Source: Wenzhouxiangellaceae bacterium (lineage in GTDB: Bacteria; Pseudomonadota; Gammaproteobacteria; Xanthomonadales; Wenzhouxiangellaceae). Taken from it: 63,315 bases of DNA. This document shows, in pieces, positions 50,642 to 59,913 of the stretch. Made by a program: the position numbers and the translations under genes. The notes beneath the pieces were generated by a model. That model had not been told where the DNA came from. It saw only the letters and a list, made by a program, of their open reading frames with translations, and made no database searches. Positions within the stretch are counted from its first letter, which is position 1. Every line of letters begins with the position of its first letter. Location: positions 1-63,315 of the forward strand of contig JAGXKW010000012.1 of the NCBI GenBank assembly GCA_018334995.1, written 5' to 3'.

Positions 50642-53263
50642 ATGAACGACTCGGCCGCCGCCAAGCACACGCCGCTGATGCAGCAATACCTGCGCATCAA
50701 GGCTGAAGTCAGCGAAAAGTACCCCGACATCCTGCTGTTTTTCCGGATGGGCGATTTCTACGAACTGTTCTACGACGACGCGCGAAACGCGGCGCGCCTG
50801 CTCGACATCACGCTGACCGCGCGCGGCCAGTCGGCCGGTCAGCCCATCCCCATGGCCGGCGTGCCCTGCCACGCGGTGGATGCCTACCTGGCCCGCCTGC
50901 TGCGCCACGGCGAATCGGTTGCGATCTGCGAGCAGATCGGCGATCCGGACACCGCCAAGGGACCGGTGGAGCGCAAGATCGTGCGTATCGTGACGCCGGG
51001 CACGCTGACCGAGGAATCGCTGCTGGAAGACCGGGGCGACCGTCTTCTCGCCACGGTATGCGTACACGATGACCATCATGGCCTGGCCTGGCTGGACCTG
51101 GCCGGCGGCCGGCTGGGTTGCAGCGAACCGGCCGGCCGCGAGGCGCTGGCCGCCGAGCTCGAACGACTGCGGCCGGCCGAGCTGCTGGTGCCCGAGACCT
51201 TCAACACCGCGCTGATCCAGGACGAGCACGTCGCGATCCGCAAGCGACCGGACTGGGAGTTCGACGCCGACGCCGCGCAGCGCGCGCTGTGCCGGCAGTT
51301 CGGCGTTCAGGACCTGGCCGGTTTCGGCATCGAGCAGCCCGGCAGCGCGGTGGCCGCCGCCGGCGCCCTGCTCGGCTACGCGCGCGAGATGCTCACCGGC
51401 GAGCTGCCGCATATCGACGGGCTTCGCTACGAACAACAGCATTCGCACCTGCTGCTGGATGCAGCGACCCGCCGGCACCTGGAAATCGACCGTCACCCCG
51501 AGGGCCGCAGCGAAAGCACCCTGATCGCCCTGCTCGATCAGGCCGCCACGCCCATGGGCAGCCGCGAATTGCGTCGCTGGCTGATTCATCCGCTGCGCAA
51601 GCGTGAGCCGCTGGCCGAACGCCACGCCGCGGTCGCCGCGCTCGCCGAAGCCGGTCGTCACCAGGCCGTGCGCGAGATCCTGACCGGCGGCGGCGACCTG
51701 GAGCGCATCCTGACCCGCATCGCACTGGGCTCTGCACGCCCGCGCGATCTCACCACCCTGCGCGCCGGGCTGGAACGAACCCCGGCGTTGCGGGCCGCGC
51801 TGGAAGACCTTGACGGCCCGCTGCTCCGGCAACTTCGCGAGCAGATGCCCGACCGCCGCGACCTTGTCGACCTGCTGGCGCGCGCCGTGGTCGACCAGCC
51901 GCCGGTGCTGATCCGCGACGGCGGCGTGATCCGCGACGGCTACGACGAAGAATTGGACGAACTGCGCTCGCTGTCGAGCAACGCCGACGACTTCCTGCAG
52001 AAATACGAGGCCGCCGAGCGCGAGCGCACCGGCATTTCGACGCTCAAGGTCGGATACAACCGGGTGCACGGCTATTACATCGAGATCGGCAAGGCGCGCG
52101 CGGGCGACGTGCCCGACGAATATACCCGGCGCCAGACGCTGAAAAACGCCGAACGCTTCATCACCGAGGAACTCAAGGCCCACGAGGACAAGGTGCTGTC
52201 GGCGCGCGAGCGCTCGCTGACGCTGGAAAAGGCGCTGTACGAAAAGCTTGTCGCCCGCCTGGCCGAACAGCACGCCGGCCTCGCCGAACTGGCCATGGCG
52301 GTTGCCATGCTGGATGTGCTGGCGACGTTCGCCGAACGCGCCGAGACGCTGAACTGGAACCGGCCGGTGCTCGACGACACGCCCGGCCTGGAAATCACCG
52401 AAGGCCGCCACCCGGTGGTCGAGGCGGTACAGGACGAGCCCTTCGTACCCAACGACTGCACGCTGGACCCGGAACGCCGCATGCTGGTCATCACCGGACC
52501 GAACATGGGCGGCAAGTCCACCTTCATGCGCCAGACCGCGCTGATCGTACTGCTGGCCCACGCCGGTAGCTTCGTGCCCGCCAAGGCGATGCGCTGCGGC
52601 CCGGTCGACCGGATCTTCTCGCGCATCGGCGCCGGCGACGACCTGACCCGCGGACGCTCGACGTTCATGGTCGAGATGGTCGAGACCGCCAATATCTTGC
52701 ACAACGCCAGCGACCAATCGCTGGTGCTGATGGACGAGATCGGGCGCGGCACCTCGACCTTCGATGGCCTGGCGCTGGCCTGGGCGGTGGCCACCGAGCT
52801 GGCCATGCAGGTCAAGGCCATGACCCTGTTCGCGACCCACTATTTCGAGCTCACGCGCCTGGCCGAAGACCACGAAGGCATCACCAACGTTCACCTGACC
52901 GCGCGCGAGCACGGCGACCGCATCGTGTTTCTGCACAGCGTGCGCGACGGCCCGGCCAACCAATCCTACGGGCTGCAGGTCGCGCGGCTGGCCGGCCTGC
53001 CCGGCAGCGTGCTGAAGCGCGCCCGCCGCCATCTCGAACGGCTGGAGGCCGAAGCCGAGCGCGCCGAATCGGCCCAGATGAGCCTGTTTTCGCCCCGGCG
53101 TGCCGAAAGCGGGAAACAGACCGAGTCCGACAACGCCGAACCCGAACCGGCCGAACCGGACCCGGTCGTGAAGCTCCTCGAGCAACTCGACCCCGACGCA
53201 CTCAGCCCGCGCGAAGCGCTGGATGCCATCTACCGGTTGGTCGAGGCAAAAAAGGGGAATTGA
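50642..53263 (+). CDS. mutS: DNA mismatch repair protein MutS
   Basis: From ATG 50642 ([23 protein letters not shown]) the protein has 873 residues, full length for MutS. The mismatch-reading motif is in [10 protein letters not shown], Walker A is [13 protein letters not shown], Walker B is in [16 protein letters not shown] and the C-terminal dimer/tetramer region is present ([22 protein letters not shown]). It recognises mismatches and recruits MutL. The start is set by family alignment; element C ends 23 bp upstream. Confidence 0.98.
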   Translation: MNDSAAAKHTPLMQQYLRIKAEVSEKYPDILLFFRMGDFYELFYDDARNAARLLDITLTARGQSAGQPIPMAGVPCHAVDAYLARLLRHGESVAICEQIGDPDTAKGPVERKIVRIVTPGTLTEESLLEDRGDRLLATVCVHDDHHGLAWLDLAGGRLGCSEPAGREALAAELERLRPAELLVPETFNTALIQDEHVAIRKRPDWEFDADAAQRALCRQFGVQDLAGFGIEQPGSAVAAAGALLGYAREMLTGELPHIDGLRYEQQHSHLLLDAATRRHLEIDRHPEGRSESTLIALLDQAATPMGSRELRRWLIHPLRKREPLAERHAAVAALAEAGRHQAVREILTGGGDLERILTRIALGSARPRDLTTLRAGLERTPALRAALEDLDGPLLRQLREQMPDRRDLVDLLARAVVDQPPVLIRDGGVIRDGYDEELDELRSLSSNADDFLQKYEAAERERTGISTLKVGYNRVHGYYIEIGKARAGDVPDEYTRRQTLKNAERFITEELKAHEDKVLSARERSLTLEKALYEKLVARLAEQHAGLAELAMAVAMLDVLATFAERAETLNWNRPVLDDTPGLEITEGRHPVVEAVQDEPFVPNDCTLDPERRMLVITGPNMGGKSTFMRQTALIVLLAHAGSFVPAKAMRCGPVDRIFSRIGAGDDLTRGRSTFMVEMVETANILHNASDQSLVLMDEIGRGTSTFDGLALAWAVATELAMQVKAMTLFATHYFELTRLAEDHEGITNVHLTAREHGDRIVFLHSVRDGPANQSYGLQVARLAGLPGSVLKRARRHLERLEAEAERAESAQMSLFSPRRAESGKQTESDNAEPEPAEPDPVVKLLEQLDPDALSPREALDAIYRLVEAKKGN

Positions 53264-53638
53264 TCGGCAGCGATCCTGCGGTTTGCGCAGCGGATTCGAG
53301 CATCGAAACCGGGTGCACCCGCTTCGCTCGTTTACCCGGTCTACGCGGGTTGTAGTTTGTGCAGCTTGCGCCGGTCGAACTGGCGAAGCGTAATCCGACG
53401 TTTCAGAATTTTGCCAGACGTCGGCTTACGGCCTGCGGCCCCGGATCAAAGCCTGCCCTTGACGCCGATCGAGGGTCCGGGGCAGGCTGTGAGCCGACCT
53501 GCGATCGCTAACCTTCGTGCTCTTCGTGTCTTTCGTGGTTGATCTGTCTTTTCGCGCGCTTGCTTGCTGAAAACTGAAACCTGAAATCTGTTTCCAAAAA
53601 ACCCGCAACCCATAATCCACCATCGCCGGCAGCAGAAG
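53264..53638. repeat. 375-bp repeat-rich intergenic region between mutS and queE
   Basis: No gene is credible here. In order there are GCTTCGCTCGTTTACCCGGT (about 53322), an imperfect hairpin GTAATCCGACGT ... ACGTCGGCTTAC (53391-53430), an inverted pair AGCCTGCCC ... GGGCAGGCT (about 53451-53490), CTTCGTGCTCTTCGTGTC (about 53514) and ACTGAAACCTGAAATCTG (about 53572). From memory, several resemble short repeats dispersed in many proteobacteria; I could not check. Confidence 0.65.
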
Positions 53639-54280
53639 TCACTTCCCCGGCTGATCCCCCCAGAGCACCTTGTGCAGCTGAACCTGCAGCCGGGCGTGGA
53701 GGCCGGATTCGAGCAGCCATTCCGACAGCGTGCCTGGCGCCAGCGTTTCCCAGACCGGGGAGATCAGCACGTCCCGGCGCGACAGATCACGCGCTTGGAT
53801 CTGCTCGACCGCCCAGTCGAAGTCGGCCCGGTCGGCGACAACGAACTTGATCTGGTCGTGCGGCTGGAGATGGTCGAGGTTGGACCAGAGGTTGCGGACG
53901 CTTTCTCCCGAACCCGGCGCCTTGAGGTCCAGCACCTTGACCACGCGCGGGTCGACATCGGCCACCGGCAACGCACCGCTGGTTTCCAGTGAAACCCGGT
54001 GGCCGGCATCACAGAGTTTCTCGAGAAGATCCAGGCAACGTTTCTGCGCCAGCGGCTCGCCGCCGGTCACGCACACGTGGCGAGTGGCAAGCGCGGCTAC
54101 GCGATCGACGACGGCGTCGATCTCCATCCAGTCGCCGCCACCGAACGCATAGGCGGTATCACACCACACGCAGCGCAGCGGGCAGCCGGTCAGGCGCACG
54201 AACACCGTCGGCCAACCCACCGAATCCGACTCGCCCTGCAGCGACCGAAAGATCTCGGTGATTTTCAGGAAGCGCTCCAC
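53639..54280 (-). CDS. queE: 7-carboxy-7-deazaguanine synthase
   Basis: The 213-residue radical-SAM enzyme has ITEIFRSLQGES near the start and CPLRCVWC (Cys33, 37, 40) for the 4Fe-4S cluster, plus CVTGGEPL. It makes 7-carboxy-7-deazaguanine for queuosine synthesis. The only suitable start is GTG 54280, which lies in the terminal CTGTGGAG of repeat element D and has no clear Shine-Dalgarno sequence. It is the last gene of the tol-pal-cpoB-queE series, separated from cpoB by element D. Confidence 0.93.
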   Translation of the reverse strand: MERFLKITEIFRSLQGESDSVGWPTVFVRLTGCPLRCVWCDTAYAFGGGDWMEIDAVVDRVAALATRHVCVTGGEPLAQKRCLDLLEKLCDAGHRVSLETSGALPVADVDPRVVKVLDLKAPGSGESVRNLWSNLDHLQPHDQIKFVVADRADFDWAVEQIQARDLSRRDVLISPVWETLAPGTLSEWLLESGLHARLQVQLHKVLWGDQPGK

Positions 54281-54508
54281 AGATTACACAGATTCACACA
54301 GGTTATTGAATTTCAGATTTTCTTTTTGCTGGAGAATTCTTACGCGTGGTTCGTGCTCAAGTCACAATCCGGCGACCCGGATCCAGACCTGAGGGTTATG
54401 ACAAAGCATTGGATAGACCGGTCACAGCGCCTTCTGAAAGCTTTGCCGAGTAGCCTTAAAAAAGCAAAATCAGAAATCTGTGCAAATCTGTGTGATCTAT
54501 GGAGCCGG
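54274..54508. repeat. MITE-like element D with long imperfect terminal inverted repeats
   Basis: The left end reads CTCCACAGATTACACAGATT and the complement of the right end reads CTCCATAGATCACACAGATT, with similarity continuing for about 45 bp into CAGATTTTC and TGATTTTGC on the two sides. At about 235 bp it is the best-preserved copy. It occupies most of the cpoB-queE gap and supplies the GTG start of queE. Confidence 0.78.
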
Positions 54509-54529
54509 TTGTTTTTAAATTGAAAAAAT

Positions 54530-55471
54530 TCAGAGATTCCCTTCCAGCCGCATCGTGCGCAGCCGGTTTTCGGCAAGGCGCGAATAGTTGGTGCCCGGAT
54601 AATCAGCGATCACCTGCTCAAGCGCCGCCCGGGCCCGATCCCAGTCTCCGAGCTCGTAATGGCTGAAACCGATTTTCAAGAGCGCGTCGGGCTTCTTGCT
54701 GCTGTCGGGATAACTGTCCTGCAAGCGTTCGAATTGCGTCAGCGCGATCTCGAAATCGCGCGTGACGTAGTAGACCTCGCCCAGCCAGTAGAGCGCATTG
54801 GGTGCATAGGCCGAATCGGGATGATCGCGCAGGAAGGCGTCGAAGCCCTCGGCCGCGTCGGCATAACGCGTCTCGCGCAGCGCGCGGAAAGCCTGGTCGT
54901 AGGCCTGTTGCTCGGCTTCGGTGGGCTCGCGCAACGCTCTCGCCCCGCCGTTGCCCTGATCGGCCAGGGTCGTGACCTCGGCTTGTTCATCCGGCCGGTC
55001 GCGCACTTCGGGCGGCGCGATCGGCTGGACCTGCGGCTGGTCGGTGCCCGATTCCCGGCCGGTCGGCATCGAGCCTTCCTCGAGACGGCCGGCGGACGCG
55101 ACATCCATCGCCGGCGCCTCGGTATCGGCTTCACCGATGCCGCCACCGTCCGCGGTTTGGCCGGACCGCGCCAACGACGCCTGGGCTGTCCCGGCACGCA
55201 ACTCACCCAGACGCCGATCAAGATCCACGTACTGATCGCGCTGGCGCCGCTTGAGATTCTCGATTTCCTGAGACTGCGCCTCGACCAGCCCGCGCAGTTC
55301 GCGGACTTCCTCGCGCATCTGCTGCAGTTCTAGGATCATCCGGGATGCCATGTTGTCGTCGCCCTGGGTCTCCTGGGCCATGGACAGCTGGACCGTAGCG
55401 GCCAGTAAAAGACCGCACACGAGCGCACGAGCGCTCACCCGGTGGAACGTCGTTTTCGGAATTTGGGCCAT
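54530..55471 (-). CDS. cpoB: cell division coordinator CpoB (YbgF)
   Basis: From ATG 55471 (MAQIPKTTFHRV) the protein has 313 residues: a signal peptide ending near SMAQE, a coiled coil (about 40-90, MILELQQMREEVRELRGLVE), an acidic linker and C-terminal TPR repeats (about 195-310, YDQAFRALRETRYADAAEGF). It links the Tol-Pal system to septal peptidoglycan synthesis in the periplasm. It lies 5 bp after pal, the normal order. The start at 55471 is favoured because it places the signal peptide at the N terminus. Confidence 0.93.
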   Translation of the reverse strand: MAQIPKTTFHRVSARALVCGLLLAATVQLSMAQETQGDDNMASRMILELQQMREEVRELRGLVEAQSQEIENLKRRQRDQYVDLDRRLGELRAGTAQASLARSGQTADGGGIGEADTEAPAMDVASAGRLEEGSMPTGRESGTDQPQVQPIAPPEVRDRPDEQAEVTTLADQGNGGARALREPTEAEQQAYDQAFRALRETRYADAAEGFDAFLRDHPDSAYAPNALYWLGEVYYVTRDFEIALTQFERLQDSYPDSSKKPDALLKIGFSHYELGDWDRARAALEQVIADYPGTNYSRLAENRLRTMRLEGNL

Positions 55472-55476
55472 AAGGA

Positions 55477-56013
55477 TCACCGTGCGGTGTAGACAATCTC
55501 CACGCGCCGGTTCCGCTCCCAGCACGATTCGCTGGACTGGCGGCATACCGGGCGTTCCTCGCCATAGCTGACAACCTCGATCTGGCTCGCCGATGCGCCT
55601 TCGGCCTGCATCAGGTCGAGCACGGAGTTGCCGCGGCGTTCGCCCAGTCCCAGGTTGTATTCCCTGGAGCCGCGCTCGTCGGCGTGGCCCTCCAGAAGCA
55701 TGCGCGCGCTGGGGTTGGCCTTCAGGTATTGCGCGTGCGCGCGGATGATCGGAAGATACTCGGCACGCACGTCGGATCGGTCGAATTCGAAGTAGATCTC
55801 GCGCTGGCTCAGCGTACTTTCGGGATTGTCGAGGTTGCGCGAGTCAGCGAAGTCGACCGGATTGACTCGGTCGACCTCGACCGGCTCGGAAGGCTCGGAC
55901 GGTTCCTGCGGCTGCGGTTCGGGCTCGGCGGGTACGTCGCGCGTATCGGTTGCGCAGGCGCCGAGCAGGATCGCCAGGGCCGAGACCAGGAAAAATTTCA
56001 AAGCAAAGTTCAT
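55477..56013 (-). CDS. pal: peptidoglycan-associated lipoprotein Pal
   Basis: The 178-residue product has a lipobox LGAC (Cys20), a Pro/Glu-rich linker (about 27-45) and an OmpA-like domain with IYFEFDRSDV and GHADERGSREYNLGLGERR, which binds peptidoglycan. It anchors the outer membrane to the wall with TolB. The gene lies between tolB and cpoB on the same strand. Confidence 0.97.
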   Translation of the reverse strand: MNFALKFFLVSALAILLGACATDTRDVPAEPEPQPQEPSEPSEPVEVDRVNPVDFADSRNLDNPESTLSQREIYFEFDRSDVRAEYLPIIRAHAQYLKANPSARMLLEGHADERGSREYNLGLGERRGNSVLDLMQAEGASASQIEVVSYGEERPVCRQSSESCWERNRRVEIVYTAR

Positions 56014-56093
56014 GCTGCCTCCAAGAATGCCGAAATGGGGTTATTGTTTGATTTTCAGGACTGGACCCGGGTGGCTGCGGTGCAAACCATGCC

Positions 56094-57416
56094 CTATTGA
56101 ATCAATGGCGACCAGGCGGGTTCGCGAACGTCACCGTCGGCCAGCACCAGGCGCTGCCGGAATCTCCCGTCGACCGATACCGCGGCCAGGACACCGCGTT
56201 CACCTTCACGTGCCGCGTAGAGCACCATTCTGCCGTTCGGGGCAAAGCTCGGCGACTCGTCCATCCTTCCCGGGGATAATACACGCAAACGCCCCGATTC
56301 GCGATCCAGAACCGCGATCCGGAAGTTCGCCTGGCCGCCGTGAACCATGGCGAGCAAGCCGGAATACGGATCCACCGACACCCTGGAGTTGTAAGCCCCC
56401 TCGTTCGTCACGCGCTCGATGCCGGTTCCGTCGCGCCGGACCTGATAGATCTGCGGTCGACCTGCGCGGTCGGACGTAAAGAAAATCCTGCGTCCGTCGC
56501 GCGACCAGGCCGGCTCGGTGTCGATGGCCCAGTGATCGGTCAGCCGCTCCATTCGGCCGCTTTCCAGCGTTCGAACCCAGATTTCGGAATTGCCGCTGCG
56601 CGAGAGGCTCATGGCCAGCATTCTGCCGTCCGGCGAGAACGCCGGCGCGCCATTGATACCGCGGCTTTCGGAAACGATTTCGCGCTGCCCGGTGAAGATG
56701 TCCTGGATCACGATATTGGACCGTCCGGTGGCGAACGTCACGTAGGCCAGCCGGCGCCCTTCCGGGCCCCAGGCCGGCGACATGATCGGCTGGCTGTGCC
56801 TGACGACGGTTTGCGGATTGTGCCCGTCGGAATCGGCGACGATCAGTTCGAACTGCTCGTCCTCGGTGCCGGCGCCGGCGACCCTGACGTAGGCGATGCG
56901 ACTGGCGAACGCGCCCGGGGCGCCGGCCAGTTCCTCGTAGATGGCGTCGGCAATCTGGTGGGCCCGCAGCCGGAACGCGCCGGGGCCGGCGGCAATCGCG
57001 CGCGAAAACAGCGTGCGACCGGAATTGACCGCCACCAGGTGGTATTCGATCTCGCCCGAAACGCCATCGCTGCCGGGTATCCAGCGTCCCATGGCCACGT
57101 AGTCGACCTCGAGCAGGCGCCAGGTGCCGAAGCTGATCTCCGGCGGCCGCGTCGGCCGATCGATCATGTCGGATACCGGCAGCGGATCGAACAGGCCGCT
57201 GCGCTGCAAATCGGCGGCAATCACTTCATGCATCGACGTCTCGGGTTGCATTTCCGCATTACCGAAGTCGAACGGCACCACGGCCACCGGCAACGCGCCT
57301 TCGACCCCGTCGACAATCTCGATCTGGAGCTGGGCGCTCGCTGGACCTGAAGCGGCCAGCCAGAGGCTAATCGCCGTCGTAGCTAAATATGAAATCAATT
57401 TCTCTTTCGAAAACAT
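56094..57416 (-). CDS. tolB: Tol-Pal system beta-propeller protein TolB
   Basis: Taking ATG 57416 (MFSKEKLISYLATTAIS, with AAGG upstream) gives 440 residues with a signal peptide ending near GPASA. The N-terminal TolB domain (VAVVPFDFGNAEM) is followed by a six-blade propeller with repeats such as PAFSPDGRMLAMSLSRSGNSEIW and PAWSRDGRRIFFTSDRAGRPQIY. It is a periplasmic partner of Pal and TolA. The start overlaps the tolA 3' end by about 50 bp; ATG 57431 is an alternative. Confidence 0.96.
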   Translation of the reverse strand: MFSKEKLISYLATTAISLWLAASGPASAQLQIEIVDGVEGALPVAVVPFDFGNAEMQPETSMHEVIAADLQRSGLFDPLPVSDMIDRPTRPPEISFGTWRLLEVDYVAMGRWIPGSDGVSGEIEYHLVAVNSGRTLFSRAIAAGPGAFRLRAHQIADAIYEELAGAPGAFASRIAYVRVAGAGTEDEQFELIVADSDGHNPQTVVRHSQPIMSPAWGPEGRRLAYVTFATGRSNIVIQDIFTGQREIVSESRGINGAPAFSPDGRMLAMSLSRSGNSEIWVRTLESGRMERLTDHWAIDTEPAWSRDGRRIFFTSDRAGRPQIYQVRRDGTGIERVTNEGAYNSRVSVDPYSGLLAMVHGGQANFRIAVLDRESGRLRVLSPGRMDESPSFAPNGRMVLYAAREGERGVLAAVSVDGRFRQRLVLADGDVREPAWSPLIQ

Positions 57417-58305
57417 CTTCGTAACCTTCATAAGGTAGTTGTTCCGTGCGTTCCACCGCACTGATGATCGATTCGCGGGTCGCCTGGTCGGCATTGCACG
57501 GCGAGGCGACCGCCTGGTCGATGATGACGCCGCTGGGAATCTGGACTACGCGAACGCGGCATTCAACCCCCGGCTCGGCCGTCGGCGGCCGCCGCCAGTT
57601 GCGCCGGACCAGTTCGGCGATCGTTGCCACGTATTCCTCGCGCAGCGTACCCCGGCGTTCTTCGGCCGCGGCCTGCTCGCGCGCCAGTCGCAGGCGCTCG
57701 GCTTCGGCTTCGGCGCGCTGGCGCGTCTCTTCGGCCTCGCGCCGCTCGGCAATCTCGGCCAGCCGGCGTTCCTGCTCTTCGCGTTCGAGCTGCGCCGCTT
57801 CGCGCTGCCGGCGGAGTTCCTCCAGTTCGCGCAGGCGGGCCTGTTCGGCCTCGCGCCGCTCACGCTCCAGCTGACGACGCTGCTCTTCCTGCCGGCGCTG
57901 TTGTTCGGCCCGGCGCGCCTGCTCGGCCTCGCGTTCGAGCTGCTGCTGCCGCTGACGTTCCAGCGCAGCCTGGCGTTGTTCCTCCTGTTGTTCCTGTTCG
58001 CGCTCGCGCTCAAGCGCCCGCTGCCGCTCGGCCTCCTCGCGCCGGGCCTGCTCGAGCCTGCGCTGCGCTTCTTCGGCCTGGGCTTCGGCCAGCTGTTCCT
58101 CGCGCTCGGCTTCCACGTATGGCGAGGCGTCGACCAGCGTGAAGCTGGGCGTGATCTCGGGGCGCTCCGGCTGCCAGCTCAGACTGCCCAGCCAGAGCAG
58201 CCCGAACGCCGCCAGATGCACCCCCAGCGCCTGCAGCAACGCGCGGCTCAGGTCCCGCGCCGACGACCCGCGCTGCGCCGCCTTGTGCGAAGCCTGCGCC
58301 TTCAC
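57367..58305 (-). CDS. tolA: TolA, Tol-Pal system inner-membrane spanning protein
   Basis: The 312-residue protein has one N-terminal membrane helix (about 25-43), a very long Glu/Arg/Gln-rich helical domain (about 65-230, EREEQLAEAQAEEAQRRLEQ) that crosses the periplasm, and a C-terminal domain with the YVATIAELVRRNWRRPP and VASPCNADQATRESI segments. The helical domain is richer in Arg than the Lys/Ala version in E. coli. It overlaps tolR by 4 bp and tolB by about 50. Confidence 0.95.
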   Translation of the reverse strand: MKAQASHKAAQRGSSARDLSRALLQALGVHLAAFGLLWLGSLSWQPERPEITPSFTLVDASPYVEAEREEQLAEAQAEEAQRRLEQARREEAERQRALEREREQEQQEEQRQAALERQRQQQLEREAEQARRAEQQRRQEEQRRQLERERREAEQARLRELEELRRQREAAQLEREEQERRLAEIAERREAEETRQRAEAEAERLRLAREQAAAEERRGTLREEYVATIAELVRRNWRRPPTAEPGVECRVRVVQIPSGVIIDQAVASPCNADQATRESIISAVERTEQLPYEGYEDVFEREIDFIFSYDGD

Positions 58306-58730
58306 TGCTCCGGCGGATCGCCCATGAAGCCGATCGAGGCCACCCCGGCCTGCTGCAGCAGCGTCATGGTGTCGTAGATATGGCGATAAGGCACCCGCTG
58401 GTCGCCGCCGATCAGCACCTGGATGTCGGGGTTGCGGCCGATCAGCACGCCGACCTGCTCGACCAGCGTCTGGCCGTCGACCAGCTGCGGGGCGTCACCG
58501 GTATTCAGGTAAAGATCGCCGTTGCGGTTCACGGTCACCACCAGCGGGTCGCTGATGTCGCCCAGCGACTCGGCGCTGCCCTGGGGCAGCTCCACTTCCA
58601 CGCCGAGGTTGAGCATCGGCGCGGTGATCATGAAAATAATCAACAGCACCAGCATCACGTCGATGTACGGCACCACGTTGATTTCGGCCATGGCACGCCG
58701 GCGGCGCTGGATGGGAGCGTCTGTCTGCAT
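58302..58730 (-). CDS. tolR: TolR, ExbD-family proton channel component
   Basis: The 142-residue protein has the ExbD/TolR pattern: a short cytoplasmic start (RRRRAMAEINVVPYIDVMLVLLIIFMITAPML) with the membrane Asp in YIDVML, then a periplasmic domain (VLIGGDQRVPYRHIYDTM). With TolQ it uses the proton gradient to energise TolA. It overlaps tolA by 4 bp (ATGA) and lies 3 bp after tolQ. Confidence 0.97.
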   Translation of the reverse strand: MQTDAPIQRRRRAMAEINVVPYIDVMLVLLIIFMITAPMLNLGVEVELPQGSAESLGDISDPLVVTVNRNGDLYLNTGDAPQLVDGQTLVEQVGVLIGRNPDIQVLIGGDQRVPYRHIYDTMTLLQQAGVASIGFMGDPPEQ

Positions 58731-58733
58731 GCC

Positions 58734-59420
58734 TCAAGCTTCCTGCAGCTTGCGGGCCTGGCGATACAGGATGCCGGCGAATTCTTCCTTGAAGTTATCC
58801 ATGCGCACTTCAAGCCGATAGACCTGGTTGGAATAGCGGTTGTAGGCGATCACCGCCGGAATCGCGGCGACCAGGCCCATGGCGGTGGCGATCAGAGCCT
58901 CGGCAATGCCGGGCGCGACCATCGCGATGGTCGCCTGCTGCACGCCGGCCAGGGCGAAGAACGCGTGCATGATGCCCCAGACCGTGCCGAACAGGCCCAC
59001 GTACGGGCTGGTGGAACCGACCGTGGCGAGAAAGTTCAGGCCCGATTCCAGCCGATCGATCTCGCGTGTGAGCGCCACGCGCATGGCGCGCTGCGCGCCG
59101 CCGGCCAGGGTGTCGGCCCCGATCCGCTGCTCTTCCCTTAGACGCGAAAATTCCCGGAACCCGGCCTCGAAGATGATTTCCTGGCCCTCGCGCACCTTGT
59201 GTTCGGAGGTGATCCGATCGTATAGCTGGCCCAGGTCCGCACCCGACCAGAACCGCTCCTCGAACTGCTTGATGCGTTTTTCCAGCCGACCCAGTACCGC
59301 GCGCTTGGAAAAAATGATGACCCAGGAGGCGATCGACGCCAGCACCAGCACCGCCATCACCAGCTGCACCACCAGCGTGGCCTCTGCGATGAGGCTCCAG
59401 ATATTCATCTCTGCATTCAT
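58734..59420 (-). CDS. tolQ: TolQ, ExbB/MotA-family proton channel
   Basis: The 228-residue protein has three membrane helices and the family block VGSTSPYVGLFGTVWGIMHAF, plus GIAEALIATAMGLVAAIPAVIAYN. It forms the TolQ pentamer around TolR. The length is normal. It lies 52 bp after ybgC in the conserved ybgC-tolQRAB-pal-cpoB operon. Confidence 0.97.
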   Translation of the reverse strand: MNAEMNIWSLIAEATLVVQLVMAVLVLASIASWVIIFSKRAVLGRLEKRIKQFEERFWSGADLGQLYDRITSEHKVREGQEIIFEAGFREFSRLREEQRIGADTLAGGAQRAMRVALTREIDRLESGLNFLATVGSTSPYVGLFGTVWGIMHAFFALAGVQQATIAMVAPGIAEALIATAMGLVAAIPAVIAYNRYSNQVYRLEVRMDNFKEEFAGILYRQARKLQEA

Positions 59421-59472
59421 GTAATTTCCGGGAATTTGCTGGAATCGTTTGTATTGTAGATGGTTTTAATGT

Positions 59473-59913
59473 TCAGGAAACGTTATGGACACGCAGCATT
59501 TCCCGAATTTCGCCCGGTATTCGGGCCGGCGAAAAGCGCCCTGCATCCAGGCAGGCGGCGCGCACAGTAGCCTCGATCAGCAGATCGTCGCGGCACCTGA
59601 TCTGCTGGCTGAAGTCGATCCGGGCCCGGCCCATGGATTGGACGCAAACCGAGACGTCAAGTTCATCTTCCAGCCGCGCCGGCTTGCGGAAGTCGATTTC
59701 CATGCGCGTGACCGCGAACACCAGCCCCTGCTCGCGCCGCAGTTCGGTCTGCGAAATCCCGAGGCTCGCCAGCCAGTCCGAGCGCGCGCGCTCGAGAAAC
59801 TGGAGGTAGCGGGCGTGGTACACCACCCCGCCGGCGTCGGTATCTTCCCAATAAACACGATAATGGGCGTGGTAGCGGAAGACATTGGCTGTGCCGGATT
59901 CGACCGCGTTCAT
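59473..59913 (-). CDS. ybgC: acyl-CoA thioesterase YbgC
   Basis: From ATG 59913 ([29 protein letters not shown]) the protein has 146 residues with a hot-dog fold and the catalytic Asp block [17 protein letters not shown], followed by [10 protein letters not shown]. It hydrolyses acyl-CoA and is linked to membrane lipid handling beside Tol-Pal. The open frame extends upstream into ruvB shadow. Its start overlaps the ruvB stop by 4 bp (ATGA), so the two are coupled. Confidence 0.96.
   Translation of the reverse strand: MNAVESGTANVFRYHAHYRVYWEDTDAGGVVYHARYLQFLERARSDWLASLGISQTELRREQGLVFAVTRMEIDFRKPARLEDELDVSVCVQSMGRARIDFSQQIRCRDDLLIEATVRAACLDAGRFSPARIPGEIREMLRVHNVS

Noticed and set aside
53500-53600. 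CTTCGTG repeats as a CRISPR array
   Set aside because: The units are short and adjacent without unique spacers, and there are no cas genes in the window.
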